A DNA stretch of 64,000 bases from Prosthecobacter debontii (GTDB lineage: Bacteria > Verrucomicrobiota > Verrucomicrobiia > Verrucomicrobiales > Akkermansiaceae): assembly GCA_945862245.1 (NCBI GenBank), contig CAMAXN010000001.1, positions 118,753 through 182,752 on the forward strand, written 5' to 3'. Positions within the stretch are counted from its first letter, which is position 1. Every line of letters starts with the position of its first letter. A program made the position numbers and the translations under genes. This document shows positions 53,756 to 62,096 of this stretch, piece after piece. The notes beneath the pieces are model-generated. The model worked only from the letters and a program-made list of their open reading frames with translations, had not been told where the DNA came from and searched no databases.

Positions 53756-54766
53756 TTAAGGCTGGTAGATCTTGTCGAAGGTGCCGCCGTCGTCGAAGTG
53801 GGTCCTCTGCGCCTTTTCCCAGCCGCCGAAATCCGCGTCGATGGTCACCAGCGGCAGCTGCGGGAGCTTGTCCACGAAACGCTTGGCGATCGCCGCATTG
53901 CGAGGGCGGTAGAAGTGTTTCCCGGCCAGCTCCTGCGCCTTCTCCGTGTAGAGAAACTCCAGGTAAGCGCGCGCCACTTCTGAGGTGCCGTGCTTCTTCG
54001 CGTTTTTCTCCACCACCGCGACAGGCGGCTCGGCGAGGATACTGATCGAGGGATAGACGATCTCCGTTTTCCCGGGGAACTCTTTCTCGATCAGATACGC
54101 CTCGTTCTCCCAAGAAAGGAAAACATCGCCGATCTCGCGCTGGGCGAAGGTCGTCGTCGATCCACGCGCGCCGGTGTCGAGGACGGGCACGTTCTTGAAG
54201 AGCCGCGTGATGTAATCGAGGATCTTCGCCTCGTCGCCGCTGTATTCCTTCGCCGCCCACGCCCAGGCCGCAAGGTAGTTCCAGCGCGCCCCGCCCGAGG
54301 TCTTCGGATTCGGCGTGATCACCTGGACTCCGGGTTTCACCAGATCGCCCCAGTCGGAGATGCCCTTGGGGTTCCCCTTGCGCACCACGAGAACAATCGT
54401 GGAAGTGTAGGGCGAACTGTTATCGGCGAGCTTTGACTGCCAGTCCTTCGGGAGAAGATCCGCCTCGCGGGAGATTACGTCGATGTCACCGGCGAGAGCC
54501 AGTGTCACGACATCCGCGTCGAGTCCATCGATGACCGACCGCGCCTGCTTGCCGGAGCCGCCGTGCGATTGCTCGATGACGAGCTTTTTTCCGTTCGCCT
54601 TCTCCCACTCCGCAGTGAACGCCTTGTTCGCATCCACATAGTATTCACGTGTCGGATCATAGGAGACGTTGAGCAGTTTAACGGTGCCGCCGCTTTCCTT
54701 TTTCCCACAGGAGTTCAGAACCAGTAGGGAGCAAATGAGGAGAATGCTTTTGTTTACGATTTTCAT
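53756..54766 (-). CDS. sbp: Sulfate-binding lipoprotein
   Basis: 336 residues. The N-terminus [25 protein letters not shown] is a lipoprotein signal with an LNSC lipobox, so the protein is membrane-tethered rather than free in the periplasm. [63 protein letters not shown] and FVDKLPQL are the sulfate/thiosulfate-binding signatures; the SGKQ and TSGGAR segments hold the sulfate. First of four transporter genes and directly downstream of the porin. Confidence 0.93.
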   Translation of the reverse strand: MKIVNKSILLICSLLVLNSCGKKESGGTVKLLNVSYDPTREYYVDANKAFTAEWEKANGKKLVIEQSHGGSGKQARSVIDGLDADVVTLALAGDIDVISREADLLPKDWQSKLADNSSPYTSTIVLVVRKGNPKGISDWGDLVKPGVQVITPNPKTSGGARWNYLAAWAWAAKEYSGDEAKILDYITRLFKNVPVLDTGARGSTTTFAQREIGDVFLSWENEAYLIEKEFPGKTEIVYPSISILAEPPVAVVEKNAKKHGTSEVARAYLEFLYTEKAQELAGKHFYRPRNAAIAKRFVDKLPQLPLVTIDADFGGWEKAQRTHFDDGGTFDKIYQP

Positions 54767-54795
54767 AGTAGTTGTTAGTTTGGTTAGAAAAAATT

Positions 54796-56028
54796 TCAGA
54801 AAGAGAGACGAAGACCGGCAAGGAAGGTGGTTCCGTCGTAACGATCCGCCTCGCTGTTCTGGCTGAGTGCGGCGTATTCCGCGCCAGCCAGGAGCTTGAG
54901 CTTGTCGCCGTAGATGAAGTATTGGCCGCCCGCGTAAATGGCGTGGTAGCTATCGCCGCGCAGGGCGCCTGCCGTTGTTTCGTAACGGTTCTGCGGCCTG
55001 ACGCCCGTTGCTCCGTCGCTCTGTGCATAGGAATACCGGCCAACGAGCTGGAATTTCCCCGGCACGATGTCATAGGTCGGCTGGATGAAGAAACCGAAGA
55101 CGTCAGTGTTCGCTCCGTCCCCGCCTCTAGCATGAAAGGCTTCCACCACGAGCGCGGCATTACCTTCTTTTGCCCAGAAAGTGCCTGATAGGATGTCGTC
55201 ATAACGCCCGAGCACGAGATCCTCCGCTTCCCGGTCGCTATGCAGCCAGTCGATTCTCACCAAGGCCTGGTCGATTCCGAGCTGATCCTTGAAATCATAA
55301 CTGATGCCCGCGGAATATGCGATCCCGCCGTCCAGATCGCCGAACTCCCCGTCCTCGAAGGAACCGGTTCCTCCGGTGGTGGCCGGGGTATCGTTCGAGT
55401 AAATCCCCGCGCGCCAAGAGAACGCGTCAACGGAACCTTCTGCGGTGAACGCAGTAGCCCGGTTGATATTGAGCTGGTTGAATATCTGCGAACGCTCGAA
55501 GGTCGGTTGAGTGATCGTCGGCTCCAGCCAGTCGTAGTGACCGATCAGCGGCTTCGTTTTTCCTGCCGTGAAAGTGAGGGTCTTTGTCGGCTTCCAGCGG
55601 ATGTAGGCATCCATCAGTCCGTCGTAGAAATCACGGAAGCCGTCGTTGCTCTGGAAATCCAGGCGGATCTCGACCTGCTTTTCAAAAAGCTTTGCGTCGA
55701 ACCCCAGCCTCGATCTCCGGTCTTCCCAATCGCTGTCCGCTCCCTGGTCGGCATCGGTGGAATGAAGCTGGCCCTGGTATCTGCCACGGAGCTTGAACTC
55801 CTGAAGGATGGGATTGCTGTCATCCTTATGGAGGGTGGCCAGGCTCCAGAGGGAGTCGAAGGTTTCCTTGGAAACCGGTTCACCTCTCGCGGCAACCGCA
55901 GCCAATCCCATTAGGGGAATAGGGAGGAGGCGAGGGAGGAGCCTCCTGTTGAATTTCGATATGTTCTTTCTCCGGACTGGCGGAGCCGTCGTTGTTTTTC
56001 GGAAATTACTCCGTGGTGTTGTGTTCAT
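54796..56028 (-). CDS. OprP/OprO-like outer-membrane porin, probably for sulfate uptake
   Basis: 410 residues from the ATG at 56026-56028; the longer ORF covers leader DNA. A long basic N-terminus leads to a signal peptide ending AAVAARGE. The mature protein is a series of amphipathic beta strands: [61 protein letters not shown], ending with the outer-membrane-type terminal strand [10 protein letters not shown]. Sequence style fits the phosphate-selective porin O/P family. Position between yezD and sbp suggests an oxyanion (sulfate) channel; that role is inferred from context. Confidence 0.8.
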   Translation of the reverse strand: MNTTPRSNFRKTTTAPPVRRKNISKFNRRLLPRLLPIPLMGLAAVAARGEPVSKETFDSLWSLATLHKDDSNPILQEFKLRGRYQGQLHSTDADQGADSDWEDRRSRLGFDAKLFEKQVEIRLDFQSNDGFRDFYDGLMDAYIRWKPTKTLTFTAGKTKPLIGHYDWLEPTITQPTFERSQIFNQLNINRATAFTAEGSVDAFSWRAGIYSNDTPATTGGTGSFEDGEFGDLDGGIAYSAGISYDFKDQLGIDQALVRIDWLHSDREAEDLVLGRYDDILSGTFWAKEGNAALVVEAFHARGGDGANTDVFGFFIQPTYDIVPGKFQLVGRYSYAQSDGATGVRPQNRYETTAGALRGDSYHAIYAGGQYFIYGDKLKLLAGAEYAALSQNSEADRYDGTTFLAGLRLSF

Positions 56029-56137
56029 CGGTGTCTGCAAAGCGTCTGCGGCCGGTGTTCCGGTACGCTTTCGCAGATATGTGTTTTGAAATGGCTCCTT
56101 TGTAAGGGTGGCCGGGGAAATAGTGACAGCGCCCGGG

Positions 56138-56341
56138 TCAGCGGGCTTTTGTCTGTGAGGAGGGTTCCGCAGCGATGCGGGTTTTCTCGATGCTTTCAAC
56201 GAGTGTGACACGGCCTTCATGAACCGTGATCTGAACCGAGCCGAAGCGGAGATTCTGAATCTTGTTCATCACGACATCCATCCACTCATGGCTGGAGTCG
56301 GAAGTTTCGCGCGGTTTGGAATCCTTTGCGGGGGCTGACAT
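56138..56341 (-). CDS. YezD-like small protein (DUF2292)
   Basis: 67 residues. The core EWMDVVMNKIQNLRFGSVQITVHEGRVTLVESIEK matches the YezD/DUF2292 pattern (helix, then FGSVxIxVHxGxVxxIE). These small proteins are regularly found in sulfate or sulfonate assimilation operons; their biochemical role is unknown. Here the gene lies between the Rrf2 regulator (12 nt) and the porin-transporter genes, consistent with that link. Confidence 0.75.
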   Translation of the reverse strand: MSAPAKDSKPRETSDSSHEWMDVVMNKIQNLRFGSVQITVHEGRVTLVESIEKTRIAAEPSSQTKAR

Positions 56342-56353
56342 GGCGTTGGACGG

Positions 56354-56926
56354 TTATTTCTCCTGAGTGGAGAGCGCGATTTGCGAGAGGCTGGCGAGGA
56401 ATCCGTCGGCGGGATCGGCCTTACGTTTGTGGCTTACGGGAGCTTCATTTTCGGCAATGAGAGACGCGAAGGGGTGCGGCAAACCGTCCCGGCGAAGTTT
56501 GCGCAGGGTGACCTCAACAACATTGGCGATCGTGTAGCGGTCGAGGATGTTTGCGATAGCGTTGCGGACATCGATCATGACCATGCGCAGGCCGCAATGC
56601 TCCTCGTCCGGGCAGGTGCAGCGCTGATAGGCGTTTTCCGACGCGCAGCAGATGGGAGCGAGGCGACCATCTATCAGGCGGACGACATCACCGATGCGAA
56701 TCTGATCGGCGGGTTTGGCGAGAAAATAGCCGCCCGATTTGCCACGTTTGGCATCCACGATTCCAGCCTCACGGAGTTCATTGAGTATGCGCTCCACGAA
56801 TTTCACCGGCAGACGGTTGGCTTCAGCGAGATCGATGGCGGAGATTGTATGTAGTCCGATCTCGCTCGCGATGCCGAGATGGATCGTGGCGCGGAGTGCG
56901 TATTCTGCTTTTTTGGAAAGGTTCAT
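56354..56926 (-). CDS. Rrf2-family transcriptional regulator
   Basis: 190 residues. MNLSKKAEYALRATIHLGIA is the classic Rrf2 N-terminus. The winged helix (LAEANRLPVKFVERILNELREAGIVDAKRGKSGGYFLAKP) is complete. A Cys-rich stretch, CCASENAYQRCTCPDEEHCGLR, has five cysteines: it could hold an Fe-S cluster or be redox-responsive, unlike CymR, which lacks cluster ligands. The C-terminal ~40 residues are an unusual extension. First gene of the sulfate uptake set, so it probably senses cysteine or sulfur status and controls the operon, including itself. Confidence 0.88.
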   Translation of the reverse strand: MNLSKKAEYALRATIHLGIASEIGLHTISAIDLAEANRLPVKFVERILNELREAGIVDAKRGKSGGYFLAKPADQIRIGDVVRLIDGRLAPICCASENAYQRCTCPDEEHCGLRMVMIDVRNAIANILDRYTIANVVEVTLRKLRRDGLPHPFASLIAENEAPVSHKRKADPADGFLASLSQIALSTQEK

Positions 56927-56937
56927 GCGAAAGACGA

Positions 56938-56955
56938 CAAACTAGTAGGAATTAA
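56938..56955 (-). promoter_or_regulatory. Candidate Rrf2 operator upstream of the sulfate operon
   Basis: On the coding (minus) strand, TAATTCCTACTAGTTT lies 12-30 nt before the regulator ATG and contains the palindrome ACTAGT. AT-rich sites with a CC-TACT core are typical Rrf2/IscR-like half sites. This is a guess from position and composition. The rest of 56956-57122 shows nothing clear. Confidence 0.3.
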
Positions 56956-57122
56956 AGGAAGTCTTTACAAGGATTTTTTCAGAAATTTTCAATGCGGCTG
57001 AATCGCTTGTAAAACAAGAGAGTTTTGGCGGATCGGAAATGTGCTTAAACGTAATCTATCCACCCGAATCCGACGATGGTTTTAAAAGATCAGCGTTTAA
57101 ATTAACCTTTCACGGTAGGGAA

Positions 57123-57377
57123 TCAGATAGCCAGTTCCTCCAACAGCGCTAAGAGCTTCGGAGCTTCGGAGCTTCGGAGATTCGGAGATTCGGAGATTCG
57201 GAGATTCGGAGATTCGGAAAGCGCGGCGAACATGGTGGAGCGGGAGCGCGGGTTGCGGATGCACGCGGAGCCGGCCTCGCGGGAGATGCGCTCCGCCTCT
57301 TTTCTCAGAGATTTGATTTCATCCGCAGGAAACACACTACGGTGTATTTCAAAGCCTTCTTGGGCAAGGATTCTCAT
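57123..57377 (-). pseudogene. Truncated phytanoyl-CoA dioxygenase-like gene
   Basis: An 84-codon ORF begins MRILAQEGFEIHRSVFPADEIKSLRKEAE and continues AGSACIRNPRSRSTMFAAL, the N-terminal part of PhyH-family Fe(II)/2-oxoglutarate dioxygenases. Then it runs into an octanucleotide repeat (SESPNLRI repeats) and stops. The iron-binding HxD...H region is absent. The 3' part has been lost or replaced by the repeat. Confidence 0.6.
57153..57216. repeat. Octanucleotide tandem repeat, 8 units
   Basis: Three units of GAGCTTCG (57153-57176) followed by five of GAGATTCG (57177-57216), perfect within each block. 64 bp in total. Because 8 is not a multiple of 3, gain or loss of one unit shifts the reading frame of the overlapping ORF. 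Confidence 0.95.
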
Positions 57378-57380
57378 ACG

Positions 57381-57785
57381 TCATGGGATGACGAACGCGC
57401 CGGGGATGCCGGTGTCGAGGGTGGCGAGCTGGAGTCCGTGCTTTTCCGCGAGGGCGAGAAGGTGGGCGTCGGTGGTGTGTTTGGGGTTCTTGCACCAGGC
57501 GGGAAAGTCGCGGCAGGATGAAAGATCGTCTGGGAGAAGCATGAGGTGGTCGCCGAGCCGTGCTCGTTGCCTGCGGAGCACATCCACAGCTTTCTTAATA
57601 GACACCTCGCCATTACTTCGCAGCGCCGAAACGCGGACAAAACCAAGCTCGATGATGGATGTGGTGTGGAAAAGGGAGGCGGTGGATTCCGCCATGCCGG
57701 TGATCCATCGGTCCACTCTGGAATGATGGGTGTGATCCGCCCATCCCCATGCCACCATGACGTTGACATCAAGCAGATAGTTCAT
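57381..57785 (-). CDS. PIN-domain toxin (VapC-like ribonuclease)
   Basis: 134 residues. The acidic PIN residues are in place: Asp6 in LLDVNVMVAW, Glu in SIIELGFVR, Asp in TTDAHLLALAEKHG, Asp in LATLDTG. Such toxins cleave tRNA or rRNA when released from their antitoxin. The start overlaps the antitoxin stop by 4 nt (ATGA), the standard toxin-antitoxin arrangement. The downstream neighbour is the PhyH remnant. Confidence 0.88.
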   Translation of the reverse strand: MNYLLDVNVMVAWGWADHTHHSRVDRWITGMAESTASLFHTTSIIELGFVRVSALRSNGEVSIKKAVDVLRRQRARLGDHLMLLPDDLSSCRDFPAWCKNPKHTTDAHLLALAEKHGLQLATLDTGIPGAFVIP

Positions 57786-58030
57786 GGGAAATCGGAGAGC
57801 ATTTCTTTCACCGATTCGTTGGTCAGGGGAATGTAGCTGGGATCTCCGGCGAAAACCCTTACTCCCGAGTATTTTGCGATCACGGTTTTGGGGGTCTTTG
57901 GCTTATTGTATGTCACCTCGCCATCCATTCTTCGGCGGATGAATTCAGATAGTGAAAGTCCGGCTGCCTTCGCTTGGCGCCGGTAAGCCTTGAGCTTATC
58001 CTCTTCGATTTTAAAACTCACCGTAGTCAT
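57782..58030 (-). CDS. Ribbon-helix-helix antitoxin (VapB-like)
   Basis: 82 residues from the ATG at 58028-58030; the longer ORF reads back through the operator. The N-terminus MTTVSFKIEEDKLKAYRRQAKAAGLSLSEFIRRRM is a ribbon-helix-helix DNA-binding fold. The C-terminal half (VIAKYSGVRVFAGDPSYIPLTNESV) should wrap the toxin. A perfect palindrome lies 2 nt upstream of the start, fitting autorepression. Confidence 0.82.
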   Translation of the reverse strand: MTTVSFKIEEDKLKAYRRQAKAAGLSLSEFIRRRMDGEVTYNKPKTPKTVIAKYSGVRVFAGDPSYIPLTNESVKEMLSDFP

Positions 58031-58032
58031 GG

Positions 58033-58047
58033 GTATTACGGTAATAC
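58033..58047. promoter_or_regulatory. Palindromic operator of the toxin-antitoxin pair
   Basis: GTATTAC-G-GTAATAC, perfect 7-bp arms with one central base, 2 nt before the antitoxin ATG on the minus strand. RHH antitoxins bind such short palindromes. A copy with two mismatches exists at 50778-50792. Confidence 0.6.
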
Positions 58048-58061
58048 GTTGAGCCGCGTTT

Positions 58062-59402
58062 TCAAGAAGCATCTGCTGCCAGCTCCTCAAGCAAGGCCTG
58101 GTTGAGGCGGATGCCGGCCTCGAAGTTTTCGATGGGGAAATTTTCGTTGGGGGAGTGGATCTGGGCGTCGGCGAGGGCGAGGCCGAGGAGGAGGGTGTCC
58201 ACTCCGAGGATATCGCGGAAGGCTTGGACGATGGGGATGGAGCCGCCCTCGCGGATGAGCATGGGCTCGCCGGGGAAGGTGCGTTTCAGGGCGCGCTGGG
58301 CGGCTTTTCCGAAATCGGAATGCGGATCGCAGGCGTAGGGCTTACCGTCGTGGCCGATCTCGATCTCTAGTTTCACGCCGGGCGGGCAGTGTTTTTCCAG
58401 ATGGGCTTTGACCTGTTGGAGAATGGTTTTTGGGTCTTGGTCGGGGACGAGGCGGAAGGAGAATTTCACGAAAGCCTCGGCGGGGATGACGGTTTTCGAT
58501 CCCTCGCCCTGGTAGCCGCCACCGATTCCGTTCACCTCGGCGGTGGGGCGGGCGAAGACGCGCTCGGCGGAGTTGTAGCCGGGTTCACCGAAGGTGGCGG
58601 GGGAGCCGGTGACTTTCAGGTAGTCCTCGTCGGAAACGCCGGGAACTTTCGCCCACATTTCGCGTTCCCAGGGTTCGAGCGGGCGGACGTCGTCGTAGAA
58701 GCCCTCGATGGCGACCGTGCCATCAGGCAGGTGCAGCGAGGATACCAAGCGGGCAACGGCGGTGGCGGGGTTGGCGACGGCTCCGCCGAAAATGCCGGAA
58801 TGCAGGTCGCGCGCGGGGCCGGTGATTTTCACTTCGCAACAGGCGATGCCGCGGAGTCCATAGCCGAGCGTGCCGGTATTTGGCGCGACCATTCCGGTGT
58901 CGGAGATCGCGATGATGTCGCAGGCGAGCTCGGCCTTATGTTTTTCTAGGAAAGGCGCGAGGTTCGGGGAGCCGATCTCCTCCTCGCCTTCGAAAAGCAG
59001 GATGATGTTCACGGGCAGCTCGCCTTTTTCCGCGAGGGTTTTCTCTACGCCGAGAATATGGGCGAGCATCTGGCCTTTATTGTCAGTGGAGCCGCGTGCC
59101 CAGATTTTCCCGTTGCGGATTTCCGGGGCGAAAGGTGGACTGTCCCAGAGATTCAGCGGATCGACCGGCTGGACATCGTAATGACCGTAGATGAGGACGG
59201 TTTTCCGGTCCGCTTTGTGGGCGTTGCGGGCTACCACGATGGGGTTGCCGGGCGTCTCGTGAAGCTGTGTGTCCATCCCGGCGGCGGAGAGTTTCCCGAC
59301 GATCCAGTTCGCGCAGTCGCGGACGTCGGACTTGTGATTTGAATCAGTGGAGACGCTGGGGAAGGAGAGGAAAGCGAAGAGGTCTTGGAGTTCGGGAGTC
59401 AT
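58062..59402 (-). CDS. M20-family dipeptidase
   Basis: 446 residues. Metal site motifs: YGHYDVQPVDP (His and Asp), ARGSTDNKGQMLAHI (bridging Asp), LLFEGEEEIGS (catalytic Glu and ligand Glu), AISDTGMV and the C-terminal REGGSIPIV and HSPNEN ligand. The dimerisation domain lies at about 195-350. There is no signal peptide, so it is a cytosolic zinc exopeptidase acting on dipeptides. The last ~20 codons have a decayed copy at 50.8 kb. Confidence 0.9.
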   Translation of the reverse strand: MTPELQDLFAFLSFPSVSTDSNHKSDVRDCANWIVGKLSAAGMDTQLHETPGNPIVVARNAHKADRKTVLIYGHYDVQPVDPLNLWDSPPFAPEIRNGKIWARGSTDNKGQMLAHILGVEKTLAEKGELPVNIILLFEGEEEIGSPNLAPFLEKHKAELACDIIAISDTGMVAPNTGTLGYGLRGIACCEVKITGPARDLHSGIFGGAVANPATAVARLVSSLHLPDGTVAIEGFYDDVRPLEPWEREMWAKVPGVSDEDYLKVTGSPATFGEPGYNSAERVFARPTAEVNGIGGGYQGEGSKTVIPAEAFVKFSFRLVPDQDPKTILQQVKAHLEKHCPPGVKLEIEIGHDGKPYACDPHSDFGKAAQRALKRTFPGEPMLIREGGSIPIVQAFRDILGVDTLLLGLALADAQIHSPNENFPIENFEAGIRLNQALLEELAADAS

Positions 59403-59547
59403 CGTTGGTGAAGCCTAGAACGGGTATGGCTCGCCGCAAAGAAAAACGATGTGGGACAGGGCGAGAAGTGAGGCGTGCCAGCACCAGTGGGCAAATTCAT
59501 TTAATTTCTTGAGTGATTTACGATCCGACGGAAGTATCAATTCCATC

Positions 59548-60573
59548 ATGAAATTAAAAATTTGGATTGGCGTGGTTTGCGGGCTTGCGATGGGAGTGGC
59601 TTTCGCAGAGGTGAAACTCGAAGCAGGAAACGGTTTCCTGAAATTCACGGGCGGTGAGGGAGCGGGTAAAGGCAAGCACGTGGTGCTGCTCGCCGGTGAT
59701 GAGGAATACCGTTCCGAGGAGGCTATGCCGCTGATGGCGAGGATCCTCGCGGAAAAGCACGGCTTCGATACCACGGTGCTCTTCTCTGCAGATGCAGACG
59801 GCACGATCAACCCCATAGCAGCCGGCAACCTTTCCGGCGCGGAGGCTATCGATTCTGCTGACGCTCTGGTCATGTCCCTACGCTTCCGCAACTGGGATGA
59901 TGCCACCATGGAAAAGTTCAAGGCGACCGTGGAGAAAGGCGTGCCCATCATCGGGCTGCGCACCAGCACTCACGCTTTCAATTTCCCAAATGAAAGCAAG
60001 TGGGTGGATTGGTCATGGAACCACCAGACAGGTGGCTTCGGGCGCACTTTTCTCGGCGAGACGTGGATCAGCCACTGGGGAAAACACAAGGGCGAGGCGA
60101 CCCGCGCGGTGCTCGAGCCTGGGCAAGAGAAAAACCCTTTGCTTAGTGGCGTTGCAGGCGCTTTCGGCGATACCGATGTCTACGAAGCTGCACCACCGGA
60201 GGACGCAATCATCTTGCTGCGGGGGCTTGTCCTAAAAGATATGACTGAAGGCAGCGAACCTGCAGATTACAAGAAGAACACCCGTGCGAGTGTGGAGCAA
60301 AAAGTAAACGAACCGGCGATGCCCGTGGCGTGGTCGCGCGAGGTGAAAAACGCCGCCGGAACCACCAACAAGGTGCTCACCACGACCATGGGCTCCTCCA
60401 CCGACCTCAAGAGCGAAGGCCTACGCAGGCTAGTAGTGAACGGGGTTTTCTGGGGACTGGGCATCAAGATACCGGAAAAGGCGGATGTCACTTTACCGGA
60501 CGATTTCACCCCCACGGACTACGGCTTCAACGCCTATAAGCAAGGGATGAAAGCGGCGGATTTCGCGAAGTGA
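59548..60573 (+). CDS. Exported ThuA-like domain protein
   Basis: 341 residues from the ATG at 59548, which gives a signal peptide (MKLKIWIGVVCGLAMGVAFA); the longer ORF is upstream read-through. HVVLLAGDEEYRSEEAMPLMARIL, ADALVMSLRFRNWDDATMEKFKA and VPIIGLRTSTHAFNF form the ThuA class-I-glutaminase-like fold. ThuA-like proteins are linked to trehalose/sugar use and are very common as exported proteins in Planctomycetes and Verrucomicrobia. The reaction is unknown. A good terminator follows. Confidence 0.82.
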   Translation: MKLKIWIGVVCGLAMGVAFAEVKLEAGNGFLKFTGGEGAGKGKHVVLLAGDEEYRSEEAMPLMARILAEKHGFDTTVLFSADADGTINPIAAGNLSGAEAIDSADALVMSLRFRNWDDATMEKFKATVEKGVPIIGLRTSTHAFNFPNESKWVDWSWNHQTGGFGRTFLGETWISHWGKHKGEATRAVLEPGQEKNPLLSGVAGAFGDTDVYEAAPPEDAIILLRGLVLKDMTEGSEPADYKKNTRASVEQKVNEPAMPVAWSREVKNAAGTTNKVLTTTMGSSTDLKSEGLRRLVVNGVFWGLGIKIPEKADVTLPDDFTPTDYGFNAYKQGMKAADFAK

Positions 60574-60591
60574 TCTGCCTCAAATCTGCTT

Positions 60592-60624
60592 GCGGCGGCG
60601 GCAAAATCCCTCCGCCGCTTTTTT
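60592..60624 (+). terminator. Rho-independent terminator after the ThuA-like gene
   Basis: GCGGCGG (60595-60601, or 60592-60598) pairs with CCGCCGC (60612-60618), followed by six T. It lies about 20 nt after the stop codon and ahead of the next gene on the same strand. Confidence 0.8.
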
Positions 60625-60675
60625 ATGTCGTGAAGTGGCACCGAAACGGCTAAGCATCTTTGTGATGAACTAAGC

Positions 60676-62091
60676 ATGGCCATGCAGCAGGAATTAGAAC
60701 TCGATACCCACCAGAAAGCCCTCAAGATCAATCTTGACCCGCGGTGGTATGGCAGCTTTGCCGAGATCGGCGCCGGACAGGAGGTGGTGCGCTGGTTTTT
60801 CCGCGTCGGTGGTGCCGCAGGAACCGTCGCAAAAAGCATGTCGGCCTACGATATGACTGTGAGCGACGCGATATACGGCAGCGGTGACCGCTATGTTTCT
60901 CAATCACGCTGTCAGGCGATGCTAGATTGGGAGTTCAGCCTCAATGTCGAAAGGCTCAACGCACAGCGTGGCGATACTACCGCCTTCTTCGCATTTGCGG
61001 ATACCGTGGTGGCTCGCTCGTTTCAAGGCGGTAACGAATGCCATGGCTGGATGGGCCTGAAATTCCAATCCCGACCCCTCGATCCTCCTAGCCAGATCAT
61101 GATCCATGTGCGGATGTTGGACGCCGAAGCCTCGCTCCAGCAGGAAGCGCTAGGCATCGTCGGTGTAAATCTTCTTTACGGCGGATTTTTTCTCCATCAC
61201 GAACCTGAGATACTCGTGGAAAGCCTTCTGGATAAGCTCACCACTGGCCGGATGGAGATCGACATGATCAAGTTTGAGGGCATTGAGTTCCGAGCCGTGG
61301 ATAACCGCCTTATGGCGCTCAAACTCGTCCAGCTAGGTCTTAGTGGCGCAGCGATGTTCGGTGCAAGCGGCGAGGTGCTCCAGCCATCCGATGTGCTTTA
61401 CAAAAAAGCAGTGCTCGTTGAGCGCGGTAGCTTTCGTCCGCCTACCCGGGTCAATTTCGACATGCTCGAATGCGCACTGCAAAAATTCACATCTGATTCC
61501 TCTGTGGCGGACAAGGAGGTGCTGCCCATTTTCGAACTGACCATGCGTAATTTGCTCGCCGGAGGCAGAGATGTGGATCGGCGGGATTTCCTCGCGCGCG
61601 CCGATCTTCTCGCCGCCTGTGGGATGACCGTGCTGATCTCCGATTATTTCGAATACTACCGCCTCGCTGCCTACCTTTCCTGGCGGACAAAGGAGAGGAT
61701 CGGCATCGTAATGGGTGTGCCTTCGCTCATCGAACTTTTCGACGAGCGATATTACGCTACGCTCCCCGGCGGTATCCTCGAAAGTTTTGGGCGCCTGTTT
61801 AAGCACAATCTCAAGTTATACGTCTACCCGCTGCTCGACGCTGCAAACGGCAGCACAATCACAAAAAACACCATGAAGGTCGCTCCCGAGCTTGAAAAAC
61901 TTTATGGCTACCTCGCTGATCGCGGCAGCTTTGTCGATCTCGACAACTTCAACCCCGAAGTCCTCGGCATTTTCTCGCGGGATGTTCTTTCAAAAATTTC
62001 AGCAGGAGACGCCTCGTGGGAAAGTATGGTGCCGGATGAGGTGGCTGCCTTGATCAAAACGAGACGATTTTTCGGCTACAAACCGGCCTGA
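60676..62091 (+). CDS. Conserved protein of unknown function
   Basis: 471 residues, apparently cytoplasmic, with no signal peptide or membrane helix. The sequence looks well constrained (NLDPRWYGSFAEIGAGQEVVR, QEALGIVGVNLLYGGFFLHH, DMIKFEGIEFRAVDNRLMALKLVQLGLSGAAMF, TMRNLLAGGRDVDRRDFLARADLL, YPLLDAANGSTITKNTM). I have an impression that similar ~470-residue proteins are sometimes annotated as TonB-receptor-like or nucleotidyltransferase-like, but I see no motif to support either. It is convergent with the amidase gene 5 nt away and has its own upstream region after the terminator. Confidence 0.7.
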   Translation: MAMQQELELDTHQKALKINLDPRWYGSFAEIGAGQEVVRWFFRVGGAAGTVAKSMSAYDMTVSDAIYGSGDRYVSQSRCQAMLDWEFSLNVERLNAQRGDTTAFFAFADTVVARSFQGGNECHGWMGLKFQSRPLDPPSQIMIHVRMLDAEASLQQEALGIVGVNLLYGGFFLHHEPEILVESLLDKLTTGRMEIDMIKFEGIEFRAVDNRLMALKLVQLGLSGAAMFGASGEVLQPSDVLYKKAVLVERGSFRPPTRVNFDMLECALQKFTSDSSVADKEVLPIFELTMRNLLAGGRDVDRRDFLARADLLAACGMTVLISDYFEYYRLAAYLSWRTKERIGIVMGVPSLIELFDERYYATLPGGILESFGRLFKHNLKLYVYPLLDAANGSTITKNTMKVAPELEKLYGYLADRGSFVDLDNFNPEVLGIFSRDVLSKISAGDASWESMVPDEVAALIKTRRFFGYKPA

Positions 62092-62096
62092 TACCA

